Origin: Paenibacillus sp. FSL H8-0048
Lineage (GTDB): Bacteria; Bacillota; Bacilli; Paenibacillales; Paenibacillaceae
Assembly (NCBI RefSeq): GCF_038002825.1
Contig: NZ_JBBODF010000001.1
Location: forward strand, 3,100,001 to 3,164,000
DNA: 64,000 nucleotides
Direction of reading: 5' to 3'
Below the pieces are notes generated by a model. The model ran no database searches. It had not been told where the DNA came from and saw only the letters and a program-made list of their open reading frames with translations. Shown here piece after piece: positions 42,745-52,226 of this stretch. A program made the position numbers and the translations under genes. The number at the start of each line of letters is the position of its first letter. The first letter of the stretch is position 1.

Positions 42745-44370
42745 CTACGCTGTGTGAAAGGTGTAGGTACCCTTAACAATGGTGAACACACTGCCTTCGG
42801 TCAGCGGATATTCTTTGTAGGGAACCATCGCCTCGCCTGCAAGCAGCGTCCCATTCCTGGAATCCAGATCCTTCAGAATGTAACCTCCTGAGGCCCTGGA
42901 GATTTCAGCATGAACCCGTGAAGCCCCCTCCGATTTCTCAATGTACTGAGCCACTTCAGAGGAGCGTCCAATAATGAAGCTGGGCCGGTTCAGCTCAATT
43001 CGCTCGGGAGCTTCCCCGTCATCCGGGTCGCTTCTTTCCAGATAAGGCACTGTCCTTCCGGCCTGGGGAAGTCTGCTCCCTGTAGCCTGAACGGGTTCCC
43101 GGGTCAGCAACGCTGTAGCCATCGCCGCTTCCTTCTTCTGCGGACTGCTGGCGGTCATCCCCGCCGGAGTCTGTTGTCTGCCGGCTGGTGCGGCTGTGAA
43201 TCCGCTCTTCTCCACAGTTGCTTCATGTTGCTGAGGAGTGTAGACCGATGCAGGAGAGCGATGCTGATCTACCGTATTCCTGCTGAAATCCCACTCCAAT
43301 TCGCTTCTCAGCTTACGGTTCCGGGCTGTACTGTTATATTCCTCCGGCACCTCCTCCAGAGCATCCATCTCTTCCTCTGCTTCGCCCCAAGCCAGCCTTC
43401 CACTCCATACCAGCCAGCATACAGCCGCAAGTATCAGAGTCACCCCAGCACATACTGCCAGCCACAGTGTCCGGGGATCATTCAGATAGAGAAACTTCCA
43501 TAGTAATGCATCTCCTAGCACGGCCCCCAGCAATATATATGTCCTGTAAGGACTCTGCTTGTCCTCAACCTGAGCAGGTCTCATTGCTGTACCCGTTGCT
43601 GCCTGAACTCCTGATACCCCCTCCTTCCGCTTCAGTTGCGGCGTACCGCTCATCCAAGGCGTTGGATTAAGTATCGAACCGGAAGGCTGCGCCCAGTCTA
43701 TACTCGTTCCCGACACGACGGCAGAGGTGCCTGCGCCAGCCATTGGACTTAGATGTGCAGGCTCAACACTTTCAATATGGACCTTGTGGGAAGTTACCTC
43801 TGTCAGCATTTCTGCAAGCAGCTCCTTCAGCCCCGCCGGACTAAAAGCTTCTTCCCCGCAATATTGCAGCAGCCGCTGAATCCCGTCACCCGATAATTCC
43901 TGAATGGCTCCCATGAAGACCATAATGAGCGATTTCAAGGCTTCTCCCGGCTTCTGCGCAGGCTCAGTGAGTTCCAACGGAATATAAGTCAGGAAGACCT
44001 TGCCGCTGCTTAGCGGACCTTCGATAAAGATAAAATCTTCTTGAAGCGCATACTGCTCTGTACGCAGCATATACAGCTGTCCCTCTTCCATCCCGCCAGC
44101 GATCTGCAGCATCAGCCCGAAGAATTCCATCATGCTCAGCTTGCCGCTTTTAAGCAGAGCTCCAAGCATTTTACGTCTTGCAACCGTGTATTCCAGTGAG
44201 ACCTTCAGATCTATTTCTCTAAGCAGCAACCGTAAATGATGCGGTATCACGCTGGCCATCAGCATCCGGGCCTGCACCATATTCAGTTCTCCTGCGCTCA
44301 GCCCCCCGGATCTGTCCAGCAGCATCGTTATTCCGTCCTGCTGGATGAAATCCCGTTCAAGTCCAAACAA
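42745..44370 (-). CDS. FHA-domain protein with DUF6382-like N terminus, Tad-locus associated
   Basis: A 541-residue membrane protein. Residues ~1-205 match the DUF6382-type domain found ahead of FHA domains in Bacilli. Two helices lie at ~280-325 (YILLGAVLGDALLWKF and LWLAVCAGVTLILAAVCWLVW). A disordered linker follows, and the C-terminal FHA domain covers ~455-541 (FIIGRSSEVAQ, ASRVHAEISR, LKDLDSRNGT). FHA binds phosphothreonine, so Ser/Thr-kinase control of the pilus is suggested. The start is TTG with AGGAGGTG 7 bases upstream. Last gene of the canonical Tad locus. Confidence 0.85.
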   Translation of the reverse strand: MFGLERDFIQQDGITMLLDRSGGLSAGELNMVQARMLMASVIPHHLRLLLREIDLKVSLEYTVARRKMLGALLKSGKLSMMEFFGLMLQIAGGMEEGQLYMLRTEQYALQEDFIFIEGPLSSGKVFLTYIPLELTEPAQKPGEALKSLIMVFMGAIQELSGDGIQRLLQYCGEEAFSPAGLKELLAEMLTEVTSHKVHIESVEPAHLSPMAGAGTSAVVSGTSIDWAQPSGSILNPTPWMSGTPQLKRKEGVSGVQAATGTAMRPAQVEDKQSPYRTYILLGAVLGDALLWKFLYLNDPRTLWLAVCAGVTLILAAVCWLVWSGRLAWGEAEEEMDALEEVPEEYNSTARNRKLRSELEWDFSRNTVDQHRSPASVYTPQQHEATVEKSGFTAAPAGRQQTPAGMTASSPQKKEAAMATALLTREPVQATGSRLPQAGRTVPYLERSDPDDGEAPERIELNRPSFIIGRSSEVAQYIEKSEGASRVHAEISRASGGYILKDLDSRNGTLLAGEAMVPYKEYPLTEGSVFTIVKGTYTFHTA

Positions 44371-44409
44371 ATCTCTTCACCTCCTAAGCTGTCAACGATA
44401 AGCTCCAAG

Positions 44410-44919
44410 TTAGAAATATATATAGGCACAGATGAAGCCCGGAAACACGGCCAGCATAAAAGGAAACCGGAGCAGTTCTCCCTCCCGGCCCTTGACCAGA
44501 CTCATATTACGAAGCAGCAGGAACCCGGCTGTTCTGCTAATCATGCTCCGCAGCCTGCGTCCTGTCTCCCTTCTGTACAGAATGATAATCCAGCCCACGA
44601 CTGCCCCCAAGAGCACCGAATAGACAATAACCTGAAGCGAGAAAAGCACTCCCGTCCAAGCACCGATAGCCGCAAATATCTTCACATCACCAGCCCCCAC
44701 CGCCCCGGTAAAATACATAATCAGCAGGAGCAGGAAGCCTGCTCCGCTGCCGCAAAGTGAAAACAGCAGCCCATGCCAGCCATTGATCATCAACTGCAGG
44801 AGCAGTCCGCCGATCAGCGCAGGCAGTGTAATCCAGTTAGGAATTCTCATCCAGCGTATATCTGTGAATAATGCTGCTGTCAGGAACGGCAGGCAGCCCC
44901 ATAACGCCCATCCCGTCAT
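44410..44919 (-). CDS. Prepilin peptidase (TadV/CpaA-like, A24 family)
   Basis: A 169-residue polytopic aspartic peptidase that cleaves the leader of Flp pilin and TadE-type minor pilins. The two catalytic Asp motifs are TDIRWMRIPN near residue 20 and GAGDVK near 76. About five helices are predicted; the N-terminal methylase domain of PilD is lacking, as usual in Tad systems. It is the only such peptidase in the window. Confidence 0.9.
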   Translation of the reverse strand: MTGWALWGCLPFLTAALFTDIRWMRIPNWITLPALIGGLLLQLMINGWHGLLFSLCGSGAGFLLLLIMYFTGAVGAGDVKIFAAIGAWTGVLFSLQVIVYSVLLGAVVGWIIILYRRETGRRLRSMISRTAGFLLLRNMSLVKGREGELLRFPFMLAVFPGFICAYIYF

Positions 44920-44944
44920 CCGTGCTCCTCTTTTCTCTACTCTT

Positions 44945-45943
44945 TTATTTTTTGACTACTGTAAAAGTCGCCTGAAGCGTAGCTCCATCAGCCAGACTAA
45001 CCACAAAGGGCCAGGTACCCGGCGTAGTATTCACGCCGATCTTCCATTCCCATTCGATGTACCCGTGCTCATCCGCCTGCTTCCAGCCCAGATACTTGGC
45101 AGTACTCTGGCCGCTCTTATAAAAGATCGACAGATTAGCCGATGCTCCGGGAGGCACCTTCACCTTGATGATGCCCTGATGATTCGCTACTCCAGGATTA
45201 GGCTTCTCCAGAATCATAATGTTCCCGGTCTCCTCAGCAGGCTCAGCCGGATTTCCTTCCCCGGAAGAATCGGTGTTGCCGACCCATAAGCGTTCAACTG
45301 CACTGGCCTCCAGCACGATTTTTTCATTCAGGAAGGGGACTCGCATGGGCAGCTCATAGCTGACTACCATGCCGAAATACGGATGCGTCCCTTGCCTCAG
45401 ATCGGGTACAGTGACATTGGATACATGAATTCTGCTATATTCAAGCAGGTCTGAGGACAGATACGGCCGCAGCATCGGCTTAAGCACCAGATCCAGTGCG
45501 GCCTCAGATGCTCCCGCCTGCACCTTCTGCAGCGGCCCTTCTCCCTCCCGGACTACAGCCTTGACCCAGGATTCCATCGGCTGCGGAAGCTTCTCCACGT
45601 AGTCCTCACTCCACTGCGTTATCGACAGCCGTGGAATGCTCCAGATGCTGGAGGACTCCGCATCATCTGAGCGCTCACCCTTACCTGCTTCTTTGGCTTC
45701 ATCTCCGCCGCCGTCTTCCCCCTCCTGCTGCTGCATTGCCAGAGCTGCGGGATACATATGGGTTGAGATTATTTTGACAGTGTCAGAAGCCGTACTCTGC
45801 AGCGCTGTCGAATACAAGGTCATTTGAATGATGAAGATGAGGAACAGAACAAATAACAGGAACACAGGCAGAATCAGTGCCGCCTCCACAACCATGCTGC
45901 CTTCATCCTTAGGGTCCGGCGATTTCCTCAGCCAGCGCTTCAT
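44945..45943 (-). CDS. TadE-family minor pilin with C-terminal extension
   Basis: A 332-residue protein. Near the N terminus DEGSMVVEAALILPVFLLF is the TadE signature with prepilin-type cleavage before the hydrophobic helix. The rest is extracytoplasmic: an acidic Glu/Asp/Gly-rich stretch ~70-95, a long middle and a beta-rich end (GQSTAKYLGWKQADEHGYIEWEW). ATG 45943 follows GGTGGA; 22 codons upstream stay open but overlap the TadG-like gene. Confidence 0.82.
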   Translation of the reverse strand: MKRWLRKSPDPKDEGSMVVEAALILPVFLLFVLFLIFIIQMTLYSTALQSTASDTVKIISTHMYPAALAMQQQEGEDGGGDEAKEAGKGERSDDAESSSIWSIPRLSITQWSEDYVEKLPQPMESWVKAVVREGEGPLQKVQAGASEAALDLVLKPMLRPYLSSDLLEYSRIHVSNVTVPDLRQGTHPYFGMVVSYELPMRVPFLNEKIVLEASAVERLWVGNTDSSGEGNPAEPAEETGNIMILEKPNPGVANHQGIIKVKVPPGASANLSIFYKSGQSTAKYLGWKQADEHGYIEWEWKIGVNTTPGTWPFVVSLADGATLQATFTVVKK

Positions 45944-45956
45944 TCCACCGTCCCCC

Positions 45957-48203
45957 TTAATAAGAAAAGTCAGCTGCTGCTTGTCTGAAATACACTTTGC
46001 CCCGCACATCTCCTGGCAGCCCGGTACTGTAATTCACCAGCTTCACTACACCCGGCAGAAACCAAAGCTTCATGCCCATCGTGATCCGGGCAGAGGCATA
46101 TGTATACTTCTCTACCGGATTGATACCGATATTCAGGCGGATCAGCGCAAGCATCCGGGACAGCTGTTCTTCTCCTCCCCCATGCAACAGGAGGAACAGC
46201 CGCAGGTAGTCACGATAGCTGAGCTGTGCGGTCATGTATTTCGATAAGGGGATCTCTCCTTTGGTGCAGAGCTGAATCATATCCTGGATAGCCTGCTCAA
46301 TGCCGTACAGCAGCGCGGCAGCCAGGACGATAAGCGGATTCCCCATACCGGCTTTCTCAATCAGGCCTTCCATCGTCCGCACAGCCAGCCGCAGAGCAAA
46401 GATCTCTCCATAAGCGGCTGCCACATTGCCTGCAGGATTATAGAATCCGTACAAAATATATTCCAGCTCTTGCGCCTGCGGCTTCAACTGCTCTCCCAGC
46501 TGCTCACCGAATCCTTCATCAGACCCGGAGGCCAGTGAGGTTAGCGCAGACAGATCGAAATGCCGGAAATACATCGCAGAGTACTCCGTCTGGTACAGCC
46601 GGTCTCTGGCCCCTGACAGCACACTGCCCATAGCAGCATATATCCCATCCATATCTTTCATGGACGACTTGCCCGCAGCGTATTGATCACCATTATTCAC
46701 AGCAGCTCCCTGCTCCTGCTCCAGACCTTCGTTAAAGGCGATATTCTGCTGGTAGTATCGACGCAGACTACCATACTGTTCCTTCGCCTCATGTGCGCTG
46801 CTTCCCAGCGCGCGGATCTGATCCAGCAGCTTCATCGCATCGCCAAGCTTCTTCTTCGCCTGCCCTTCTATCTGCTTGCGCTGGCTGTCAGCAGTACGGC
46901 GTCTCTCAATCTGCTCCGCTTCCTGCGTTATAACAGTACCGTGTTGCCCATAACTGCTTATATAGCCGTGAACAGCTCTGGAAGCATTAAGAACCCCTGC
47001 ACTCATAAGAGAATAGTCGGCATACAGCCCGGATGCTGTACTTAATTTTGCCGGCAAGCCAGCGACCAGCGGCTCCAAGGGAAGCGCGGTACTTCGCTGT
47101 ACCCCGATGTTATTGCCCATCCCGCTAAGCTCAGCCGGAGGAAGGATAAGACCTTCCACCTGTGCTTTCAGCTTCTTAAGAGGCTCTGAGCTAAGCTCTC
47201 CGGCCGTGTCCGGAATGTCCCAGTTACGGGCAGGATCATCCCCTTCAGCACTCACATTCGCCTCTGCCTGATCAATGACACTCTTCATCTGAAGGTTCAG
47301 TGCGTTCACTTGCTTAAGGGCAGTCTCTGCTTCATCCAGCAGACGGCTGTTTTTCTCCTGGAAGTCAGCCAGCACTGCCGGTATCTTGCCTGTTACTTCA
47401 ACAACCTGAACCTGATACTGCGATAGCACTGCCGTGTACTTCGGCCTTGTCTTGGGGGGACGGTAATAATCGTCATAATATTTGTTGACATAATCCCCGT
47501 ACATCGCCGGGATATCGGAGCTTGCGGCCAAGGATGCAAGCGAACGCTCCCGAATAAGGTCACCCGGAGGATTCATCAGCAGCTTCTGCAGGCTCTGTGC
47601 ACTGTCAGCAGCTTCCTTGCGCTTCTTCAGCATAAGATCCAGCGCTTCCTCACGCTGATCATATAAGGGCTGCAAATCACCCAGTATCTCTGTTGTCCGT
47701 GAAGCCTCAGTCATCGCCGCCGATAACGGCTTAAGCTTGCCTGCCAGCTCCAGGGCGAAATCAACCGGAGCTTTGTATTTCATCTCTTCTATAATCTGCC
47801 GCCGGAAGACCTCATAGGTGCCCAGCGGGCGGCTACAGTCCAGTGAAGAGGAATCGACCATCACGGGAAGCAGGTTAAAGGCATCCCCCCGTCCGCTCTC
47901 GTACAGATTGTCATTAAGCACCTTCGACAGCAGCTGATTGCCGTCCCCGCCGCCGAAAGCGAATAAGCCGTAATTCTCACGCAGCTCAATATCATAAGCG
48001 GACATTACAGAGCGTATAGCGGCTCTCGCCAGGCGTTCCTCCTGTACATTTACCGCCGCAATGCGTGCGTAATCGATCAGCACAGCATTAAAAAGAAATA
48101 CAAACGCCAGCACCATTATAAGAAAGACCGATACCGAACCTTCCGCCGATCGGAGACCTCTGAATCTATCTCCGGCTAACTCTTTGCCCGGAGTATTGTT
48201 CAT
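45957..48203 (-). CDS. TadG-like pilus-associated protein (748 aa)
   Basis: A 748-residue protein starting with a TadG-type segment (AEGSVSVFLIMVLAFVFLFNAVLIDYARIAAVN, ~20-55). It is then mostly long helices with coiled-coil potential (EKNSRLLDEAETALKQVNAL, KKKLGDAMKLLDQIRAL) and a C-terminal helical domain (NPLIVLAAALLYGIEQAIQDM). ATG 48203 has GGAGGT; the frame runs 26 codons further up. It probably forms a large membrane-anchored part of the pilus base. The length is unusual for TadG. Confidence 0.75.
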   Translation of the reverse strand: MNNTPGKELAGDRFRGLRSAEGSVSVFLIMVLAFVFLFNAVLIDYARIAAVNVQEERLARAAIRSVMSAYDIELRENYGLFAFGGGDGNQLLSKVLNDNLYESGRGDAFNLLPVMVDSSSLDCSRPLGTYEVFRRQIIEEMKYKAPVDFALELAGKLKPLSAAMTEASRTTEILGDLQPLYDQREEALDLMLKKRKEAADSAQSLQKLLMNPPGDLIRERSLASLAASSDIPAMYGDYVNKYYDDYYRPPKTRPKYTAVLSQYQVQVVEVTGKIPAVLADFQEKNSRLLDEAETALKQVNALNLQMKSVIDQAEANVSAEGDDPARNWDIPDTAGELSSEPLKKLKAQVEGLILPPAELSGMGNNIGVQRSTALPLEPLVAGLPAKLSTASGLYADYSLMSAGVLNASRAVHGYISSYGQHGTVITQEAEQIERRRTADSQRKQIEGQAKKKLGDAMKLLDQIRALGSSAHEAKEQYGSLRRYYQQNIAFNEGLEQEQGAAVNNGDQYAAGKSSMKDMDGIYAAMGSVLSGARDRLYQTEYSAMYFRHFDLSALTSLASGSDEGFGEQLGEQLKPQAQELEYILYGFYNPAGNVAAAYGEIFALRLAVRTMEGLIEKAGMGNPLIVLAAALLYGIEQAIQDMIQLCTKGEIPLSKYMTAQLSYRDYLRLFLLLHGGGEEQLSRMLALIRLNIGINPVEKYTYASARITMGMKLWFLPGVVKLVNYSTGLPGDVRGKVYFRQAAADFSY

Positions 48204-48345
48204 AGGATTACCTCCATAATCCAAGCAGCGGCTCCGGCGAGATGGCTTACTTAAGAACCTCCCGTGACTGAAAATACGCATCCGAACTTCCCCTTAACCT
48301 TATTCTTGAACACCCCGTCCCACGCTGCTACATCACCAGCCATCC

Positions 48346-49011
48346 TTAATGCAGCTTATCAAGCATCAGGGCTGCATGCTTCTTTTCCATACCAGTGCTC
48401 TCCTTGCCGCCGGAGGAATGCTGCTTGAACTTCGACCCGTAGTAGCGCATGAGATCCACCGTTCTTATGAATTCAACAGGCTCCGTAACGTAGGAGCTGG
48501 CATACACCTCAGGCGCGGCTCTATCAGCCAGCAGATTATCCAGAACAGGCAGATGTAGCACCTTCTTCAGCTCCGTACTGATTCTGCGGCCAGTCAATCC
48601 GTAGACATAGCTCATTTCCCCCTGTAATCCGGCAGGCACCATCTGTGATGCCCGGCGCAGCTTTACTACCGGCAGGGGACCTCCTTCTTCAGCACTATCA
48701 GACAGCGTAATGGCGGTACTGCCATTCTCTGCTCCTGAACCGAATAGCGAAGCCAACAGTCCATCCTCACCGATTCTCCAGTACAGCGGATCAACATTTC
48801 CGGTCTGAAATTCTCCGCTTACCGCCCGGTTACTATTCTCCCAGTTATAAGCAGCCCGCTCTGCAGTAGCTGAGGCAATCTGCAGCAGCATCGACTTCTG
48901 ATAGCTGTACAGGGAGAAGAACAGCAGCACCATCGTAATCCCCATAAGCATCGGCAGCAGAAGTGAAGCCTCGATCGTGAAGCTCCCCTCATCCTCTCCC
49001 AGCGGAATCAC
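48346..49011 (-). CDS. TadE-family minor pilin
   Basis: A 221-residue protein with DEGSFTIEASLLLPMLMGITMVLLFFSLY at residues 7-35, the TadE prepilin signature with Glu at +5. The remaining ~185 residues are outside the membrane. The start is a GTG overlapping the Flp stop codon (GTGA), so translation is coupled to pilin synthesis. Confidence 0.85.
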   Translation of the reverse strand: MIPLGEDEGSFTIEASLLLPMLMGITMVLLFFSLYSYQKSMLLQIASATAERAAYNWENSNRAVSGEFQTGNVDPLYWRIGEDGLLASLFGSGAENGSTAITLSDSAEEGGPLPVVKLRRASQMVPAGLQGEMSYVYGLTGRRISTELKKVLHLPVLDNLLADRAAPEVYASSYVTEPVEFIRTVDLMRYYGSKFKQHSSGGKESTGMEKKHAALMLDKLH

Positions 49012-49196
49012 TCAAAGACTTCCTGACTCTTATCTCCGGCCGTGCCGATCAGATCCTTCACCACCTTCACAATCTCCTCACGGAATACCAGAACGACTGC
49101 AATCAGTACAGCGATGATCAGAATCATCTCCAGTGTCCCCAGCCCCTCCTCATCTTTCCAAAAGCTTTTTGCTCCTTCTGCCATCTGTGTTAACAT
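49008..49196 (-). CDS. flp: Flp-family type IVb pilin
   Basis: A 62-residue major pilin candidate. The leader ends at DEEGLG, and the mature part starts TLEMILIIAVLIAVVLVF with the conserved Glu. The prepilin peptidase of this locus should cleave after Gly20. The short charged tail (VVKDLIGTAGDK) is standard. AGGAGG lies upstream. It sits between tadC and the two TadE genes. Confidence 0.92.
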   Translation of the reverse strand: MLTQMAEGAKSFWKDEEGLGTLEMILIIAVLIAVVLVFREEIVKVVKDLIGTAGDKSQEVFE

Positions 49197-49209
49197 TCGC
49201 CTCTACCTC

Positions 49210-50082
49210 CTACATTTTTAGCATCATAATCGCTGGTGTTCCCACCAGCACAATCACAATCAAGAAGATAACCACCATCGGAAAAACCAGCTTCGACGAT
49301 GCCTGTTCCCCGCGTGTACGGCTGATCGCCTTCCGCTTCTCCCAGAGCATCCGTGACAGATCCCGCAGTGACAGAACAAAGTCGGCCCCGCCTCTGCGGT
49401 AATTAAGCAGCACTGTAGTTGTGAAGATGGAGACCTCCTGCACGGCACAGCGCTTGCTGAAGTTCTCGAACGCCTGCTGGAAGGAGTAACCGCCGTCCCA
49501 TTCAGCCGTCATCTTCATTAATTCAGCGTAGAGCGGATGGGCACTGTCCCCTTGGCGGCTGTTCACACAGCGGACAATTGCCCGTTGAACCGTCTCACCC
49601 GCGCCTACCAGCAGAACAATACTGTTCAGCAGCTCAGGGAGCTCCAGCATAATATTCTGCTCCCGTACACGTACCTTTTTGTGCAGATCGCTAACCATCG
49701 CCACCGGGAGTGCAACTGCCAAGAGCCCACCGAGAATTATTCCCGCCTGCTCTCCCGTAAAGCTTGTCAGCGCACTTCCGCCTGCGGCAAGCAGCCAGCT
49801 GTAGCTAAGCATCTCCCCCATGAACAGCAAGGTCCGTTCTGCGCTATAGCGCATACCATAGATCCGCTGTAGCGAGCGTTGTATTCTGAACATCACAGAC
49901 GGCAGATAACTGGCGATTCTGCCCCTTTCAACCAGTAACAATAGAGGCTCTCCCAGCCGCCGCAGCCGCAGGCCCTCCATGGGCAGCTCCCGCAGAGCAG
50001 CATAACGGCTGCCGCAGCTCATCCTCAGAATGAGCCAGCCTGCTGCAAGCAGAAGCAGAATGGTACCGCAGATCAATGACAT
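49210..50082 (-). CDS. tadC: TadC-like platform protein (T2SF domain)
   Basis: A 290-residue membrane protein with helices at the N terminus, at ~95-135 and at the C terminus (FPMVVIFLIVIVLVGTPAIMM). The T2SF domain of ~155-270 reads LLNSIVLLVGAGETVQRAI, FSKRCAVQEVSIFTTTVLL and LRDLSRMLWEKRKAI, all standard for TadC. It partners the TadB protein 18 bases upstream. Confidence 0.9.
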   Translation of the reverse strand: MSLICGTILLLLAAGWLILRMSCGSRYAALRELPMEGLRLRRLGEPLLLLVERGRIASYLPSVMFRIQRSLQRIYGMRYSAERTLLFMGEMLSYSWLLAAGGSALTSFTGEQAGIILGGLLAVALPVAMVSDLHKKVRVREQNIMLELPELLNSIVLLVGAGETVQRAIVRCVNSRQGDSAHPLYAELMKMTAEWDGGYSFQQAFENFSKRCAVQEVSIFTTTVLLNYRRGGADFVLSLRDLSRMLWEKRKAISRTRGEQASSKLVFPMVVIFLIVIVLVGTPAIMMLKM

Positions 50083-50100
50083 CCCTTCACTCCCCCTCCT

Positions 50101-50958
50101 TCACAGAGGAATATTCATGATCTTATTAGTCCAGAGGTAACAGAGGAACAGTGCAATCAGCGCCAGTGTAGACACCGCTATTCCTGCACCAGTATACATT
50201 GGCTGCATATAGTCTCCGGCGCTCAAACTCATGAACATCACCATCATCAGCGGAGAGACCAGCAGCGCCTTCGCCTCGAATTTCTTCTGGGCTATACTAA
50301 CCGCTATGTCTTGCTGGATATCCAGCTTCTCGCCGATGATCGAAGATGTACGGCGTACGATTTCAACCAGATCACCGCCCGTACGCTTGCAGACCATGAA
50401 CACATCTGCGAAGCGCTCCACATCCTCCATTCCTGCTCTTTTGCTGAATTCATACAGCGCATCTTCAATCGGCTCCCCGTTCTCCATCCGGGCACAGATA
50501 ATATTCAGCTCGGAGATCATGTCACTTGCGCCCTCCGGGTCAAGCATCCGCAGATCCTGCACGGCCTCACGGAAGGCATTCTCCACCGAACGTCCGGCAG
50601 AGAGCGAGGATGAGAGCGAGAACAGCATCTGCTTGAATTGCAGATTCAGCGCAGCCCTGCGGCGCTGCAGCAGATATTTACGCAGCAGCCGCGGCCCATA
50701 TGCGCTTCCGGGGACAAGCAGTGCCGCCAGAATCAGCCGGTGATAGAACAGGTAACCAATACCGAACAATACCGCTCCGGTACCCAGAATAACCAGCATT
50801 CTTTGCAGGGAGGTAAGCTCGTATACGGTATAATCCGGCAGCAGCACCTGCTCGCCCCCTTGAGATGTGCTAACCGGCAGCACGGGCGCTTTCCTCTTAA
50901 TGAACCCTTTGTGTCGCCTTACAGCGGAATGCCTGTCGCTCTTCTTCAGGATGTTCAA
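50101..50958 (-). CDS. tadB: TadB-like platform protein (T2SF domain)
   Basis: A 285-residue membrane protein: a polar N terminus (~1-55), paired helices (~55-95), the T2SF domain (FSLSSSLSAGRSVENAFREA, FSKRAGMEDVERFADVFMV and RRTSSIIGEKLDIQQDI) and two C-terminal helices. The layout is that of TadB/GspF. It overlaps cpaF by 4 bases and is followed closely by tadC. Confidence 0.9.
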   Translation of the reverse strand: MNILKKSDRHSAVRRHKGFIKRKAPVLPVSTSQGGEQVLLPDYTVYELTSLQRMLVILGTGAVLFGIGYLFYHRLILAALLVPGSAYGPRLLRKYLLQRRRAALNLQFKQMLFSLSSSLSAGRSVENAFREAVQDLRMLDPEGASDMISELNIICARMENGEPIEDALYEFSKRAGMEDVERFADVFMVCKRTGGDLVEIVRRTSSIIGEKLDIQQDIAVSIAQKKFEAKALLVSPLMMVMFMSLSAGDYMQPMYTGAGIAVSTLALIALFLCYLWTNKIMNIPL

Positions 50959-52226
50959 GGTACAACCGCCTCCTTCGTAGAGCTTCTCCCCTCATACTGC
51001 TTGAGCGGATAATCATGGATTCCGGCCATCCGCAGCTTGTCCGTATGCAGAAGCGGGTTGCCGCAGAACTCAAGCCTCCCCTGCACCCGGCCATCCTGTT
51101 CGCCCGACTCCCGAAATTCATATAGTGGATTCAGTGTGACTTCGCCGCTGCGGATACCCGCAACCTCACTGATCTCCATCACCCGGCGTGAGCGGTCACG
51201 CAGCCGCGACAGATGCACGAATATATCGATCGCCGAGCTGATCTGTTGACGGACGACGGTTACCGGCAGATCAGCAGCGCTAAGCACCATAGTCTCCAGG
51301 CGGCTGAGCATGTCCAGCGCACTATTCGAATGTCCCGTTGACAAGCTCCCGTCATGACCGGTATTCATCGCCTGCAGCATATCCAGACATTCAGCTCCCC
51401 GCACCTCGCCGACGACAATACGGTTCGGCCGCATCCGCAGCGAGGTGCGGATCAGGTCGCGGATGGTGATCTCCCCCCGCCCCTCCGTATTGGCATTACG
51501 GGTCTCCAGAGAGACCAGATTCGGAACCGTAACGATCTGCAGCTCTGCCGAATCCTCCACTGTAATGACACGCTCCTGCGGCGGGATGTACTGCGATAGA
51601 GCGTTCAGAAAGGTTGTCTTCCCTGATCCGGTACCGCCGCTGATGAAAATATTGTATTTGGCAGCAACCAGAATCTGCAGCAATTCTGCTGCTTCTTCCG
51701 AGAGCGCTTCACGCCTCACCAGCTCTGCCATCGTCATCGGTGTCTCCGGGAATTTGCGGATGGTCAGGGCCGGACCCTTCAGCGCCGCAGGCGGCAGTAC
51801 GATATTGACACGCGAACCGTCCTGCAGCCGCGCATCCACTATCGGCGAGGACTCATTAACCACACGGTTGACGCCGGAGACGATAATCTGAATGATATCC
51901 TCCAGCCTGCTCCCCGATTCAAAAGCCAGCGGCAGCCTGCGGATCATGCCCGCTTCCTCAATAAAGATCTCCTCATGGCTGTTGATCATAATCTCGGTGA
52001 TCGCCGGATTGTCCACCAGCGGCTGAAGAATATCCAGCCCCCGGAAGGAGTCGAACAGCTTCTTCACCAGTTCGTGCTTCTCCTGGGCAGTCAGGAGGCG
52101 TAATTGCTCCCGCTCCAGAATGATCCGTTCGATGTAAGCAGCCAGCTCATCATTCCCGATGACCGAGGTAACATCCAGCCCTGCACGGATGTCGCTCCGT
52201 AAGGCGCGGAACATCTCTTCATTCAT
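50955..52226 (-). CDS. cpaF: CpaF/TadA secretion ATPase
   Basis: A 423-residue ATPase driving Flp pilus assembly. Walker A is SGGTGSGKTTFLN near 194-206, the Asp/Walker B box is RIVVGEVRGAECLDML, and the His box is GSLSTGHSNSALDMLSR. The sequence is typical of the family, unlike the divergent ATPase at 35346-36920. It overlaps both neighbours by 4 bases. Confidence 0.95.
   Translation of the reverse strand: MNEEMFRALRSDIRAGLDVTSVIGNDELAAYIERIILEREQLRLLTAQEKHELVKKLFDSFRGLDILQPLVDNPAITEIMINSHEEIFIEEAGMIRRLPLAFESGSRLEDIIQIIVSGVNRVVNESSPIVDARLQDGSRVNIVLPPAALKGPALTIRKFPETPMTMAELVRREALSEEAAELLQILVAAKYNIFISGGTGSGKTTFLNALSQYIPPQERVITVEDSAELQIVTVPNLVSLETRNANTEGRGEITIRDLIRTSLRMRPNRIVVGEVRGAECLDMLQAMNTGHDGSLSTGHSNSALDMLSRLETMVLSAADLPVTVVRQQISSAIDIFVHLSRLRDRSRRVMEISEVAGIRSGEVTLNPLYEFRESGEQDGRVQGRLEFCGNPLLHTDKLRMAGIHDYPLKQYEGRSSTKEAVVP

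Noticed and set aside
48251..48343. A 30-residue frame between the TadE and TadG-like genes
   Set aside because: The only upstream purine-rich bases touch the start codon, and the peptide has no helix or signal. Probably spacer.
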